64,000 bases of DNA from Halomonas sp. M20 (GTDB lineage: Bacteria > Pseudomonadota > Gammaproteobacteria > Pseudomonadales > Halomonadaceae), in the NCBI RefSeq assembly GCF_020622265.1, contig NZ_JACNMQ010000001.1:1-64000 (forward strand), given 5' to 3'. This document shows, in pieces, positions 17,015 to 26,321 of this stretch (position 1 is the first letter of the stretch; every line of letters starts with the position of its first letter). The notes below the pieces were generated by a model. It was not told the DNA's origin and ran no database searches. It saw only the letters and a program-made list of their open reading frames with translations. Both the position numbers and the translations under genes were made by a program.

Positions 17015-17788
17015 ATGGGACTGGCCAAACGCATCATCCCCTGCCTGGACGTCGATGCGGGGCGTGTAGTCAAAGGGGTCAACTTCGTCGGTATCCGCGA
17101 TGCCGGCGATCCTGTCGAGGTCGCCAAGCGCTACAATCAGCAGGGCGCCGATGAAATCACCTTTCTTGATATCACCGCCAGTCACGAGGACCGCGCTACC
17201 ACGGTGGAAATGGTCAGTCATATTGCCGGCGAGGTCTTCATTCCCTTGACCGTCGGCGGTGGCATCCGCACTTGCGACGATATTCGCACCATGCTCAACG
17301 CCGGGGCGGACAAGGTCTCGATCAATACTGCGGCGGTGATTAACCCGAGCTTCGTACGCGAAGCAGCGGAGCGTTTCGGCAATCAATGTATCGTGGTGGC
17401 TATCGACGCCAAGCGCGTATCCGCGGATGATGAAACGCCGCGCTGGGAAATATTCACTCATGGCGGGCGCAAGCCTACCGGGCTGGATGCGGTGGAGTGG
17501 GCACGCAAGATGGTCGACCTGGGCGCCGGCGAGCTTCTATTGACCAGCATGGATCGGGACGGCACCCGTGCTGGCTTTGATCTGGCATTGACCCGAGCGA
17601 TTGTCGAGGCGGTACCGGTGCCGGTGATCGCCTCCGGGGGCGTGGGCAACCTCGATCATCTGGTAGAAGGCATTACCGAAGGCGGCGCCGATGCGGTACT
17701 GGCTGCCAGCATCTTTCATTTCGGCGAATACAGCATTCCTCATGCAAAACGCTACCTGGCCGAACAGGGTATCGAAATGCGTTTATGA
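17015..17788 (+). CDS. hisF: Imidazole glycerol phosphate synthase, cyclase subunit
   Basis: A 257-residue barrel paralogous to HisA. It combines PRFAR with ammonia from HisH to give IGP and [27 protein letters not shown] carries the first catalytic Asp, and [15 protein letters not shown] the second. Phosphate motifs GGGIRT and ASGGVG are present. ATG 17015 sits behind GGGAGG, 2 bp after hisA. The histidine genes end here; hisI/hisE are not in the window. Confidence 0.96.
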   Translation: MGLAKRIIPCLDVDAGRVVKGVNFVGIRDAGDPVEVAKRYNQQGADEITFLDITASHEDRATTVEMVSHIAGEVFIPLTVGGGIRTCDDIRTMLNAGADKVSINTAAVINPSFVREAAERFGNQCIVVAIDAKRVSADDETPRWEIFTHGGRKPTGLDAVEWARKMVDLGAGELLLTSMDRDGTRAGFDLALTRAIVEAVPVPVIASGGVGNLDHLVEGITEGGADAVLAASIFHFGEYSIPHAKRYLAEQGIEMRL

Positions 17789-17795
17789 GATTGTT

Positions 17796-18290
17796 ATGTC
17801 CAAGGCCCACACACTAGCTCTGGTCGTGCTATTGACGGCTATTAGCCCTGCTCGCGCCGAAACGGCATCGTCCTTTTGGCGCTATGATCACGGCCTGGTG
17901 CAAACCAGTCTCTGGACCGAACATTTCGGAGGAAGCTCTGAGTACGTTGAGCAGCAAAGCCTGGTCGGCATCGAGCTTCATAATCCACAGCGCTGGTTCG
18001 CCGGCACGGCCTGGTTCAAGAACTCTTTCGACCAACCCACCTGGTATTTCTATGGCGGGCGTGAAATCCCGCTATGGCAGCTTAGCCACGGCATCAGTGT
18101 GCGCGCCAAACTCACCGCCGGACTGCTGCGCGGCTATGATGGTGACAAACGCGACAACATTCCGCTCAATCATTTAGGCATTGCCCCCGCCATACTGCCG
18201 ACCATCGGGTTACGTTGGAAGCGCCTGGAAGGGGATTTGATCGTCTTCGGTACCGCCGGGATGATGTTTACCGGCGGCTTGCGCTTCTAG
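17796..18290 (+). CDS. Small outer-membrane beta-barrel protein (possibly PagP-like)
   Basis: A 164-residue secreted protein with a signal peptide (about 1-20, ending ARA). The rest is rich in aromatic residues and alternating strands (WFAGTAWFKNSFDQPTWYFY, LTAGLLRGYDG) and ends GGLRF, a C-terminal phenylalanine as in barrel substrates. Its size fits an eight-stranded barrel. The pattern recalls PagP-type lipid A palmitoyltransferases, but I cannot place the PagP catalytic residues with confidence. It starts 7 bp after hisF and may be read from the his transcript by proximity. Confidence 0.55.
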   Translation: MSKAHTLALVVLLTAISPARAETASSFWRYDHGLVQTSLWTEHFGGSSEYVEQQSLVGIELHNPQRWFAGTAWFKNSFDQPTWYFYGGREIPLWQLSHGISVRAKLTAGLLRGYDGDKRDNIPLNHLGIAPAILPTIGLRWKRLEGDLIVFGTAGMMFTGGLRF

Positions 18291-18300
18291 AGCATTTTCA

Positions 18301-19446
18301 TTACATGCTGTTTCGGAACAACTCCTTGAGGTTCTCGACGGTCAATTCCACCGGATTCCCGGCGCAGCTTGGGTCTTCAATGGCCATTGCAGCCAGTTCG
18401 TCGATACGACTCGGGTTGGCGCCCATATCCGACAGCTTGCGCGGAATGCCCATCTGGTCGTTGAACTGCTGTACGAAGGACACGAACCCCTCGAAGCCGC
18501 CGTCGATGTCCAGATAGGCGGCGACCCTGTCGAAACGATCGCGAATGCTGTCGGCGTTGAAGGCCAGCACCGCCGGCATGCAGACGGCATTGGTGGTGCC
18601 GTGATGGGTATTGAACACCGCCCCGATCGGGTGACTCATGGCATGAATTGCCCCTAGCCCCTTCTGGAAGGCGGTGGCGCCCATCATCGCCGCGCTCATC
18701 ATCTGGGCACGCGCCTCTATGTCGCTGCCGTCGGCATAGGCCTGGGGCAGGTACTCCTTGACCAGCCGCATGCCTTCCAGGGCGATGCCCTGGCTCATCG
18801 GGTGGTAATGAGGGCTGGAAAACGCCTCGACACAGTGAGCAAAGGCGTCCAGCCCCGTGCCAGCGGTGATCGACTTGGGCATGCCCACCGTCAATTCAGG
18901 GTCGCAGATCACCACCGTGGGCAAGATTTTCGGATGGAAGATGATCTTCTTCACATGGGTGGCGGGATTGGTGATGACGCTGGCACGGCCCACTTCCGCA
19001 CCAGTGCCGGCAGTGGTGGGCACCGCTATGATGGGTGCGATGGCCTCGGCGTCGGCGCGCGTCCACCAGTCGCCGATATCCTCGAAATCCCAGACCGGGC
19101 GCGTCTGGCCGGCCATGAAGGCTACCAGCTTGCCCAGGTCCAGCCCCGAGCCGCCGCCGAAGGCGATCACCCCGTCATGGCCGCCCGCCTTGTAGGCCTC
19201 GACCCCTGCCACCATGTTGTCTTCCGTGGGGTTGGGGTCGACCTCGGCAAACAGGCCGCGCCCGAGATTCGCGGCGTCCAGGATATCCAGCGCCGCTTGG
19301 GTGATCGGCAGTTTGGCAAGCCCCCGGTCAGTCACCAGCAAGGGGCGACTGACGCCCGCCTGGGCACAGGCCTCGGACAGCTCCGCAATGCGACCGGCGC
19401 CGAAGCGGATCGCGGTGGGATAGGACCAGTTGCCAGTCAGCGTCAT
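18301..19446 (-). CDS. Iron-containing (group III) alcohol dehydrogenase
   Basis: A 381-residue dehydrogenase. The NAD-binding GGGSGLDLGK and metal ligands are visible: Asp and His in GLDAFAHCVEAFSSPHYHP, and two His in GLGAIHAMSHPIGAVFNTHHG. The length matches the family (about 383). It interconverts an alcohol and an aldehyde in the cytosol, with unknown substrate. ATG 19446 overlaps the upstream aldehyde dehydrogenase stop by 4 nt (ATGA). It is the last gene of the TRAP / ligase / ALDH / ADH operon. Confidence 0.92.
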   Translation of the reverse strand: MTLTGNWSYPTAIRFGAGRIAELSEACAQAGVSRPLLVTDRGLAKLPITQAALDILDAANLGRGLFAEVDPNPTEDNMVAGVEAYKAGGHDGVIAFGGGSGLDLGKLVAFMAGQTRPVWDFEDIGDWWTRADAEAIAPIIAVPTTAGTGAEVGRASVITNPATHVKKIIFHPKILPTVVICDPELTVGMPKSITAGTGLDAFAHCVEAFSSPHYHPMSQGIALEGMRLVKEYLPQAYADGSDIEARAQMMSAAMMGATAFQKGLGAIHAMSHPIGAVFNTHHGTTNAVCMPAVLAFNADSIRDRFDRVAAYLDIDGGFEGFVSFVQQFNDQMGIPRKLSDMGANPSRIDELAAMAIEDPSCAGNPVELTVENLKELFRNSM

Positions 19447-20825
19447 GGGGTCACCTTCTTCAGATGATAGGATTTTGGGCGGGTCAGGTTGTGATAGCCG
19501 ATCACCGATAGCCCACCGCCACGGCCGGTCTCCTTGCAGCCGGTCCAGCATAGCCCCGGGTCGAGATAATCGGCGCGGTTCATGAACACCGTGCCGGTCT
19601 CGATCTGCTCACCCAGCCGCTGCGCCCGATCGATATCCGCGGTCCACAGGCTGGCAGTCAGGCCGAACGGACTATCGTTCATCAGCCGAATCGCCTCCTC
19701 ATCGCCGGACACTTTCATGATGCCCACCACCGGGCCGAAGCTCTCGTCGCGCATCACGCGCATGTCGTGGGTCACCTCGGTCAGGATCTGCGGGGTCAGA
19801 TAGGTGCCGCCGTCGTCTTCCGGCTTTTGTGCGATATGGGCCTTGGCGCCGGCGGCTACGGCTTCGTCGATCTGGTCACGGACTTCCTTGGCGAAGCGGA
19901 CATGGGCCATGGGGCCGATGTCCGTCTCCGGCTCTAGGGGATTGCCCAGCTTGTAAGCCTCAGCGATCGCTACCGCCTTGTCGACGAAGGCCTCGAACAG
20001 GCTTTCATGCACATAGATGCGCTCGATTCCGCAGCAGCATTGCCCGGAGTTGAACATCGCCGCGCCGATCAGGGTGTCGACCGCCGCCTCGAGGTCCGCA
20101 TCCTCCATGACGTAGCCCGGGTCCTTGCCGCCCAGCTCCAGCCCCTGGCCGATGAACGTCCCGGCCGCCGCCCGTTCCATCTCGCGCCCGCCATTGACGG
20201 AGCCGGTGAAGTTGACGAAATCGAATGCCCGCTCCGCGATCAGTGCCGAGGTGGTGTCGTGATCGAGGAAGACGTTCTGGAAGACGGCCTCGGGCACCCC
20301 AACGGAATGAAAGGCTTGCGCCATGCGCTCTCCCGCCAGCAGCGTCTGGGTGGCGTGCTTGAGCAGCACCGCGTTGCCCGCGATCAGCGCCGGTGCGACG
20401 CTATTGATCGCTGTCATGTAGGGGTAGTTCCACGGCGCCACCACCAGCACCACGCCGTGGGGAATACGCTTGATATAGCGCTTGAACGTCTCGTCCTCGC
20501 CCACCTCGATATCCGTCAAGGCCTCCTGGGCGATCGTCGCCATGTGGCTGGCGCGCTCCTCGAACCCGCCGAACTCGCCGCCATGACGTACCGGGCGGCC
20601 CATCATGTGGGCAAGCTCCGGCACGATGTCGTCGTTCATCGCCCCCACGGCGGCAACGCCGGCCATCACCAGATCGATACGCTCCTGCAGGGGCCGCGCA
20701 GCCCACTCTGCTTGGGCCGCTCGCGCCCGCTCGGCGGCCTGCATGGCCGCATCCCGCGACAGAACTTCGCGTTCGGCAAACACCGACCCATCGATGGGTG
20801 AAATACATTTGAGAATATGAGCCAT
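19443..20825 (-). CDS. NAD(P)+-dependent aldehyde dehydrogenase
   Basis: A 460-residue aldehyde dehydrogenase. The glutamate motif LELGGKDPGYV and the cysteine motif FNSGQCCCGIERIYV are intact, as are the Rossmann VNFTGSVNGG and the VVAPWNYPYMTAIN segment. The likely role is to oxidise the aldehyde made by the downstream iron alcohol dehydrogenase to a carboxylate. The gene lies 32 bp after the glutamine-synthetase-like gene and overlaps the dehydrogenase. Its closest relatives by eye are the succinate-semialdehyde / gamma-aminobutyraldehyde type, but substrate cannot be fixed. Confidence 0.93.
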   Translation of the reverse strand: MAHILKCISPIDGSVFAEREVLSRDAAMQAAERARAAQAEWAARPLQERIDLVMAGVAAVGAMNDDIVPELAHMMGRPVRHGGEFGGFEERASHMATIAQEALTDIEVGEDETFKRYIKRIPHGVVLVVAPWNYPYMTAINSVAPALIAGNAVLLKHATQTLLAGERMAQAFHSVGVPEAVFQNVFLDHDTTSALIAERAFDFVNFTGSVNGGREMERAAAGTFIGQGLELGGKDPGYVMEDADLEAAVDTLIGAAMFNSGQCCCGIERIYVHESLFEAFVDKAVAIAEAYKLGNPLEPETDIGPMAHVRFAKEVRDQIDEAVAAGAKAHIAQKPEDDGGTYLTPQILTEVTHDMRVMRDESFGPVVGIMKVSGDEEAIRLMNDSPFGLTASLWTADIDRAQRLGEQIETGTVFMNRADYLDPGLCWTGCKETGRGGGLSVIGYHNLTRPKSYHLKKVTP

Positions 20826-20857
20826 AGTCGTCTCCCTTCCTCATGCCCGTTCGAACC

Positions 20858-22219
20858 TCATGCCCGTTCGAAGCCGCGCGCGATCTCGTAATCGGTCACC
20901 ACCCGGGCGAAGTCCTCCATCTCTACCTCGGCGGCCCGCGCATAGTGATCGACCACGTCGTCGCCCATCATCTCGCGCAGCATGGTCGAGCCTTTCAGCG
21001 CCGCATGGGCATCGCGCAGATTCTGTGGAATCAAGCCAGTATCGCCGGCGTAGGTATTGCCTTCGGTGGGTGGGTCCAGCTTCAATTTTTCCTCGATCCC
21101 CTTGAGCCCGGCGGCCAGCTGCGCGGCCATGGCCAGATAGGGGTTCATGTCCGAGCCGCCGACACGGCATTCGATGCGCACCGATTTCGTACTCTGGGCA
21201 CACAGACGAAAGCCTGCCGTGCGATTGTCCACCGACCAGATGGTGCGGGTGGGCGCAAAGGTACCCTCCTGGAATCGCTTGTAGCTGTTGATGTAGGGCG
21301 CCAGGAAATAGGTGTAGTCCGGGGCGTATTTCAGCAGCCCAGCCAGGTAGTGCTTCATCAGCTTGGACATGCCCAGCTCGTCGCTTTCATCGAAGAAGGC
21401 AGAGGCGCCCTCGCGCCATAGCGTTTGATGCACATGACTGGAACTGCCCACCCGGTCCTGGTGCCATTTGGGCAGAAAGGTCGCCGAGCGGCCCTGCTGC
21501 CAGGCGATTTCCTTGATCGCGTGCTTGGCGATGGTGTGATGATCCGCGGTCTCCAGGGCGCTCGCATACTTGATGTTCAGCTCTTCCTGTCCCGCTTCGG
21601 CTTCGCCTTTGGTGCCCTCCACCGGGATGCCCGCCGCGTAGAGGTGATTGCGCAAGGGGCGCATCACGTGCTCTTCCTTGGTGGTCTGGAAGATGTGGTA
21701 GTCCTCGTTGTAGCCGCTGATCGGCGCCAGATTGCGGAAGCCGTCCCGGCGGATCTCATCCAGACTTTTCTCGAACAAAAAGAACTCCAGCTCGGTAGCC
21801 ATGATGGCATCGAGCCCTTTCTCCTTTAGCCGTGCCAACTGGCGTTTGAGCATGGCACGGGGCGAATGAGGTACCGGTTCGTGACTATTCGGGTCCAGTA
21901 CGTCGCATAGCACCATGGCGGTGCCCTCCAGCCATGGCATCGGGCGCAGAGTGTCAAGGTCGGGCTTCATCATGTAGTCACCGTACCCCGTCTGCCAGGA
22001 GGTACTGGCATAGCCGTCCGGCGTGTCCATCTCGAGATCCGTGGCGAGTAGGTAGTTGCAGCAATGCATCTCCCCCCAACCGCTCGCCACGAAATAGCGC
22101 GCATGAAGCCGCTTGCCCATCAGGCGTCCCTGCATGTCGACAAAACACACGAGCACTGTGTCGATCTCGCCATTCTCGACCTGACCGTTTAGAGCCTCGA
22201 AAGTCAGCGCGCTGGTCAT
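20858..22219 (-). CDS. Glutamine synthetase family ligase (gamma-glutamyl-amine synthetase type)
   Basis: A 453-residue member of the glutamine synthetase superfamily. Active-site segments are MATELEFFLFEKSLDE, EGTKGEAEAGQEELNIKY, VGSSSHVHQTLW, NRTAGFRLC and VRIECRVGGSDMNPYLAMAAQ. The sequence is of the gamma-glutamylpolyamine / gamma-glutamyl-alkanolamide group rather than housekeeping GlnA: there is no adenylylation loop of the NLYDLP type. Members ligate glutamate to an amine using ATP. In this operon it sits between a TRAP binding protein and two oxidoreductases, so it may activate an imported amine. The function is inferred from context. Confidence 0.88.
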   Translation of the reverse strand: MTSALTFEALNGQVENGEIDTVLVCFVDMQGRLMGKRLHARYFVASGWGEMHCCNYLLATDLEMDTPDGYASTSWQTGYGDYMMKPDLDTLRPMPWLEGTAMVLCDVLDPNSHEPVPHSPRAMLKRQLARLKEKGLDAIMATELEFFLFEKSLDEIRRDGFRNLAPISGYNEDYHIFQTTKEEHVMRPLRNHLYAAGIPVEGTKGEAEAGQEELNIKYASALETADHHTIAKHAIKEIAWQQGRSATFLPKWHQDRVGSSSHVHQTLWREGASAFFDESDELGMSKLMKHYLAGLLKYAPDYTYFLAPYINSYKRFQEGTFAPTRTIWSVDNRTAGFRLCAQSTKSVRIECRVGGSDMNPYLAMAAQLAAGLKGIEEKLKLDPPTEGNTYAGDTGLIPQNLRDAHAALKGSTMLREMMGDDVVDHYARAAEVEMEDFARVVTDYEIARGFERA

Positions 22220-22243
22220 ATCCAGACCTCCCTGTAAGCAGAA

Positions 22244-23290
22244 TTACGCATCGGTATAGCGATAAGGCCGGCCGGCCTTGCGCATATCCGCGTTGTATTG
22301 CTTGAAGATCCCGACCACCTTGGCCCTGATCTCGGATCCCTCGGCAAGTTCATCCCAGAATTTCTCGGCGGCATTCTCGACCTGCTCCCATTCGTCATCG
22401 GGGATCGAGGTGAGTTTCAGTTTGTCGCCGTTTACGCGCAGCGCCGCTTCGCCGCCCCAATACCAGTACTGGCGATAGTAATGCGACTGCTCGCAGCACA
22501 CTTCGAACAATAGCTTGAGGTCTTCCGGCAGCTCTTCCCAACGTTTCATATTGACGAAGAAATGACCGATCCAGGCGCCGGAGATGTTGTTGGTCAGGAA
22601 GTAGTTGGTCACATCTGCCCAGCCCACGGTGTAATCCTCGGTGATACCCGACCAGGCGATGCCATCCAGCTCCCCGGTCTGCACGGCCACCTCGATATCC
22701 TCCCAGGGCAGGGTCACCGGCACTACGCCGAACTGCGACAGGAACCGCCCCGCGGTGGGGAAGGTAAAGATACGCTTGCCTTCCAGATCTTTCAGACTGC
22801 GGATAGGCTCCTTGGTGGCGAAATGGCACGGGTCCCAGGCGCCGGCGCTGACATGCTTGACGCCGACCTTGGCGTACTCTTCCTCCCAGATCTCTTTCAG
22901 CCCGTAGCGATTGAACAGCACCGGCACATCCAGGCTGTAGCGCAACCCGAAGGGGAAATAGCCGCCAAACACCGCCACCTGGGTAGGGGACGCCATGGAG
23001 TCGTCATCCGACTGCACCGCATCGATGGTGCCGCGCTGCATGGCGCGAAACAGCTCACCAGTGGGGACCAGCTGATCCGCATAGGAGAGCTCGATCTGCA
23101 TGCGCTCTCCGGCGATCTTGTTGAACATATCGATGGCGGGCTTGGCGACGTGTTCCGCCAAGGCGGCGCCGGCATAGGTCTGCATGCGCCAGGTGATCTT
23201 AGGCTGGGACTGAGCGACAGCCCGAGTGGCCAGTGGCACCATGGCAGCGCCGGTGGCGGCGGATATTAGAAACTTGCGTCTTGTTGTCAT
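22244..23290 (-). CDS. TRAP transporter substrate-binding protein (DctP family)
   Basis: A 348-residue periplasmic solute receptor with a twin-arginine-like signal (MTTRRKFLISAATGAAMVPL, cleaved near AVAQ). The mature part has TRAP-receptor features such as GELFRAMQRGTIDAVQSDD, LKDLEGKRIFTFPTAGRFL and VAVQTGELDGIAWSG. It gives the solute to the DctQM permease encoded just upstream. It has many tryptophans and aromatic residues. It resembles TRAP receptors for monocarboxylate or other small organic solutes rather than classical C4-dicarboxylate DctP. Confidence 0.9.
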   Translation of the reverse strand: MTTRRKFLISAATGAAMVPLATRAVAQSQPKITWRMQTYAGAALAEHVAKPAIDMFNKIAGERMQIELSYADQLVPTGELFRAMQRGTIDAVQSDDDSMASPTQVAVFGGYFPFGLRYSLDVPVLFNRYGLKEIWEEEYAKVGVKHVSAGAWDPCHFATKEPIRSLKDLEGKRIFTFPTAGRFLSQFGVVPVTLPWEDIEVAVQTGELDGIAWSGITEDYTVGWADVTNYFLTNNISGAWIGHFFVNMKRWEELPEDLKLLFEVCCEQSHYYRQYWYWGGEAALRVNGDKLKLTSIPDDEWEQVENAAEKFWDELAEGSEIRAKVVGIFKQYNADMRKAGRPYRYTDA

Positions 23291-23347
23291 TTTTCTCTAC
23301 TCCTTGATGGATAGGTAAGGCGCTTGTCGTTGTTCTTCTTGATATTT

Positions 23348-24670
23348 TCAGCTTCCATAAATATAGCCGGGCAACCACAGGGCGATCTGGGGAAAGATCA
23401 TCACCAGGCTGAGGGCGACGAGCATCACGAACACGAAGGGGATGATCGACCGATAGATATCCCGCAGGCCGATCTCCGGCGGCGCCATGGCGCGCATCAG
23501 AAACAAGTTGTAGCCGAAAGGCGGCGTCATGTAGGCGATCTGGGTGGTGATGGTGTAGAGAATGCCGTACCAGATCAGGTCGAAGCCCAGAGCATCCACC
23601 AGCGGCACGTAAAGCGGCGCCACGATCACCAGCATGGCGGTGTCGTCCAGAAAGGTGCCCATCACAATGAAGCTGAGCTGCATCAGGATCAGAATCGTCC
23701 AGGGCGAAAGCCCCAGGCGCTGAGTGAACAGATCCTCGATTGCCTTGACCGCTCCCAGCCCGTCGAAGATCGCGCCAAAGGCAAGAGCCGCCAGGATGAT
23801 CCACATGAACATGCAGGAAATCGCCAATGTCTGGCGCACCGAAGTCTCGAATACCTGGCGCGTCATCCGGCCCTTGAGGATAGCGGCCAAGAACGCCGCC
23901 ATGGCGCCAATGGCGGAACTCTCGACCAGCGAGGTCCAGCCCTTCACGAAGGGCACCATCATCACCGCGAAGATCACCAGCGGCAGCACCCCCGCCCCAA
24001 GCAATCGCAGTTTTTCAGTAAGCGATACGTCGCGTTCTTCAATGGGCAGCACCGGCCCCAGCCTGGGCTGAATGCGACAGCGCACGTAGATGTAGATGAC
24101 GAATAGCGTCGCCATCATCAGCCCCGGCAACACTCCGGCAAGCCACAGCTGACCCACGGGCTGGCGCGCGATCATCGCGTAGAGCACCAGCACCACAGAG
24201 GGCGGCACGAGAATCCCCAGGCTCGAACCCGCCTGGATAACGCCGGTCACCATGATCTTGTCATAGCCGCGCCGCAGCAATTCCGGCAAGGCGATGGTAG
24301 CGCCGATGGCCATGCCGGCTACCGAGAGCCCATTCATGGCCGAAATCAGTACCATCAAACCAATCGTGCCGATGGCAAGGCCCCCTTTCACCGGCCCCAT
24401 CCAGACGTGGAACATCCTATAGAGGTCATCCGCGATACGGCTTTCCGACAACACATAGCCCATGAAGATGAACATCGGCAGGGTCAGCAGCGGGTACCAC
24501 TTCATCAGCTTCATCGCCGAGGCGAACGGAATGTCCACGCCGCCGGTGCCCCATAGCAGCACACCCGCCAGTGCCGCGACGAAGCCGATGGCACCGAACA
24601 CACGCTGGCCGGTCAGCAGCAACAGCATCATCGAGCTGAACATCAGGATGGCGATCATCTCGTAGGGCAT
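23348..24670 (-). CDS. TRAP transporter large permease (DctM family)
   Basis: A 440-residue inner-membrane protein with about 12-13 membrane segments. It performs sodium- or proton-coupled solute uptake with DctQ and DctP. Typical segments are LPMFIFMGYVLSESRIADDL, SLGILVPPSVVLVLYAMIA and AYMTPPFGYNLFLMRAM. ATG 24670 overlaps the dctQ stop by one base (TGATG). The longer upstream frame would lie inside dctQ. Confidence 0.93.
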   Translation of the reverse strand: MPYEMIAILMFSSMMLLLLTGQRVFGAIGFVAALAGVLLWGTGGVDIPFASAMKLMKWYPLLTLPMFIFMGYVLSESRIADDLYRMFHVWMGPVKGGLAIGTIGLMVLISAMNGLSVAGMAIGATIALPELLRRGYDKIMVTGVIQAGSSLGILVPPSVVLVLYAMIARQPVGQLWLAGVLPGLMMATLFVIYIYVRCRIQPRLGPVLPIEERDVSLTEKLRLLGAGVLPLVIFAVMMVPFVKGWTSLVESSAIGAMAAFLAAILKGRMTRQVFETSVRQTLAISCMFMWIILAALAFGAIFDGLGAVKAIEDLFTQRLGLSPWTILILMQLSFIVMGTFLDDTAMLVIVAPLYVPLVDALGFDLIWYGILYTITTQIAYMTPPFGYNLFLMRAMAPPEIGLRDIYRSIIPFVFVMLVALSLVMIFPQIALWLPGYIYGS

Positions 24671-25266
24671 CAGGCGCTCTCCCCGCGCAGATGGCCAATG
24701 TCCCTGAAGAATTCGGCAAGGCCTTGAAGGATCATCAGCAGCACCCCGATGCAGATCACCGCCTTGATCGGCCACATCACGGGTCGCCAGGCGGTCGGGC
24801 TGCGCTCCATGAAGCCGAGCTGTTCACTGGCCGCCGTCGGGCCTTGGGTAAGAAACGTCCAGCCAAGATCGAGGAAAAAATCGAAGGGTTCGCTGCCGAA
24901 ATAACCCAGCGAATAGGCCGACGACACCAGGCCGCCATAAAGCAGCACGCCAAGGTAGTAGATCAGGAAGAACACCGTGATGGCATCGACCCAAGCTTTG
25001 GTCTTTGGCGACCATTCGCCATAGAACAGGTCCATACGCACGTTCGACCCGAGTTGGATCGAATAGGGTCCGCCCAGAACGAAGTAGGCCACCATGACGA
25101 ACTGCGCGGTTTCCAGCGTCCACAGCGATGGGGTCATGAACGCCTTGGAAGCCGAGGACCACAGCAGAACCCCGACCAGCACGAAGATCAGGTACATCGC
25201 GATGCGGCCGATGAAGCGGTTCATCGCGTCGATGGCGTGGATATAAAGCAGAATAGCTTTCGGCAT
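24670..25266 (-). CDS. TRAP transporter small permease (DctQ family)
   Basis: A 198-residue membrane protein with four main hydrophobic segments (about 20-40, 54-75, 95-115, 165-185), the DctQ pattern. It carries an additional polar insertion between the third and fourth segments (SLGYFGSEPFDFFLDLGWTF onward), as seen in larger DctQ proteins. It is the first gene of the six-gene operon. The 240-bp leader holds two ATTGTGC repeats (about 25288 and 25305) and a small CCCTCC/GGAGGG hairpin that could be regulatory. Confidence 0.9.
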   Translation of the reverse strand: MPKAILLYIHAIDAMNRFIGRIAMYLIFVLVGVLLWSSASKAFMTPSLWTLETAQFVMVAYFVLGGPYSIQLGSNVRMDLFYGEWSPKTKAWVDAITVFFLIYYLGVLLYGGLVSSAYSLGYFGSEPFDFFLDLGWTFLTQGPTAASEQLGFMERSPTAWRPVMWPIKAVICIGVLLMILQGLAEFFRDIGHLRGESA

Positions 25267-25508
25267 TGCCTACCGCCTTTTAGAGTTATTGTGCGGTTGT
25301 TTAAATTGTGCCCCTCCCTGATCTGGAGGGATGTTCTTCACGATCAACGCTGACCGTTTGATAAACATAGCAGTTTGGAAAGGATGCGCGAGGAAGGAAG
25401 GAGGAAAGGGAGCGATTTGACAATCGCTCATTCAACTATGCGTAACCAGCCAAAGTGCCTTGCCGGTTATCCGATCTTGGAGGGGCTGGCTAGTCGAAGA
25501 AGGAATTG

Positions 25509-25766
25509 TCACGCCACCATCATCATGGCGAGTTTACGTTTGGCCTTGATAAGTATTCGTTTGGCTTTGCTACTATGGAGGCTGGATTTTTTGCTTTTAC
25601 AGTGTGTCGTGACGAGCTGGTCTTCGGCCTCGATAAGCTGGCGCTTGGCGCTGGCAAGATACATGGCGAGTTCGTCCCGCTCCCGTCGTGCCCTGGCGAG
25701 CTCGTTCTGTAAGCGGTGCACCATATCGTTTAGGCCCGCAGCCTCTCGTTCATAAAAGCTCATCAT
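25509..25766 (-). CDS. Small coiled-coil hypothetical protein
   Basis: I do not recognise this 85-residue protein. It starts with ATG 25766 behind GGAG. Residues 12-52 form a strong amphipathic, charged helix (LQNELARARRERDELAMYLA), and two degenerate copies of an A-K-R-x-L-I-x-A repeat (AKRQLIEAEDQL and AKRILIKAKRKL) follow. The C-terminus is very basic. The repeats are visible in DNA as two related stretches around 25535-25570 and 25618-25655. An opposite-strand frame of 68 codons (25506-25712) covers the same repeats, so the coding strand is not certain. Confidence 0.4.
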   Translation of the reverse strand: MMSFYEREAAGLNDMVHRLQNELARARRERDELAMYLASAKRQLIEAEDQLVTTHCKSKKSSLHSSKAKRILIKAKRKLAMMMVA

Positions 25767-26321
25767 GTATCTCCAAACCGTCGAAGGATGGCTGTGGGCG
25801 CCGTCTGTGGAAGAAGGGCGTCCGACTCAATGATCTGAAGGCTGTGGTACTCATGCGTTGCCTATTTCAAGTGTTTTATCGGATTCGGCTGATGAATATT
25901 TGCCGCGAACCTGAAGCGTCTAACGTACTCCATTTTGTTCGACTCGCTCCAAGCCAGCACTATGCGTTGTCTTGCTCACAAACTTGGCGCTTATCATAGC
26001 GAGTTGGCATTTGGCGCAGGTCAACGCTAACACGGCATTTTCACAATGCGTGACGAGATCGAGCAGTTTGTAATGCATTAGTGCTAATTCTAAAGAGAGT
26101 TATTGAACCAATTTAATACTACGGTTTCCATCCATCTCACCTGGCTCTCCACTGTAAATGTGGGCTGAAGCATCTAGTGTTTAGATACCCCTAGGGGTAG
26201 AGACAGGTAACTATCTGCGTGCCTTAACTTTTTGATCCAGGTCAAGAAGTTTTTTTTGAATTACGCTAGATTGATTGACGAAGGACTCGCGTTTGCTAAT
26301 CACGGCTGCCCCGGAGGCGCT
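25767..26321. other. 555-bp intergenic region upstream of uspA
   Basis: No credible gene is visible here. The right-hand end is more AT-rich and contains the ANR/FNR-type box at 26232-26245 and the uspA promoter. The left part holds only short, unsupported frames. Confidence 0.6.
26232..26272 (+). promoter_or_regulatory. ANR/FNR-type box and class II promoter of uspA
   Basis: TTGATccagGTCAA at 26232-26245 matches the FNR/ANR consensus TTGAT-N4-ATCAA at 9 of 10 defined bases. A TAGATT at 26267-26272 could be the -10 element. If transcription starts near 26280, the box is centred at about -41.5, the class II activator position. It suggests induction of the following stress-protein gene at low oxygen. 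Confidence 0.7.

Noticed and set aside
22562..23269. A 235-codon plus-strand frame within the TRAP operon
   Set aside because: It is antisense to the DctP-type binding protein and lacks any domain.
25375..25755. A 126-codon plus-strand frame downstream of the TRAP promoter region
   Set aside because: No RBS, and its end overlaps the better-supported small coiled-coil gene; composition not protein-like.
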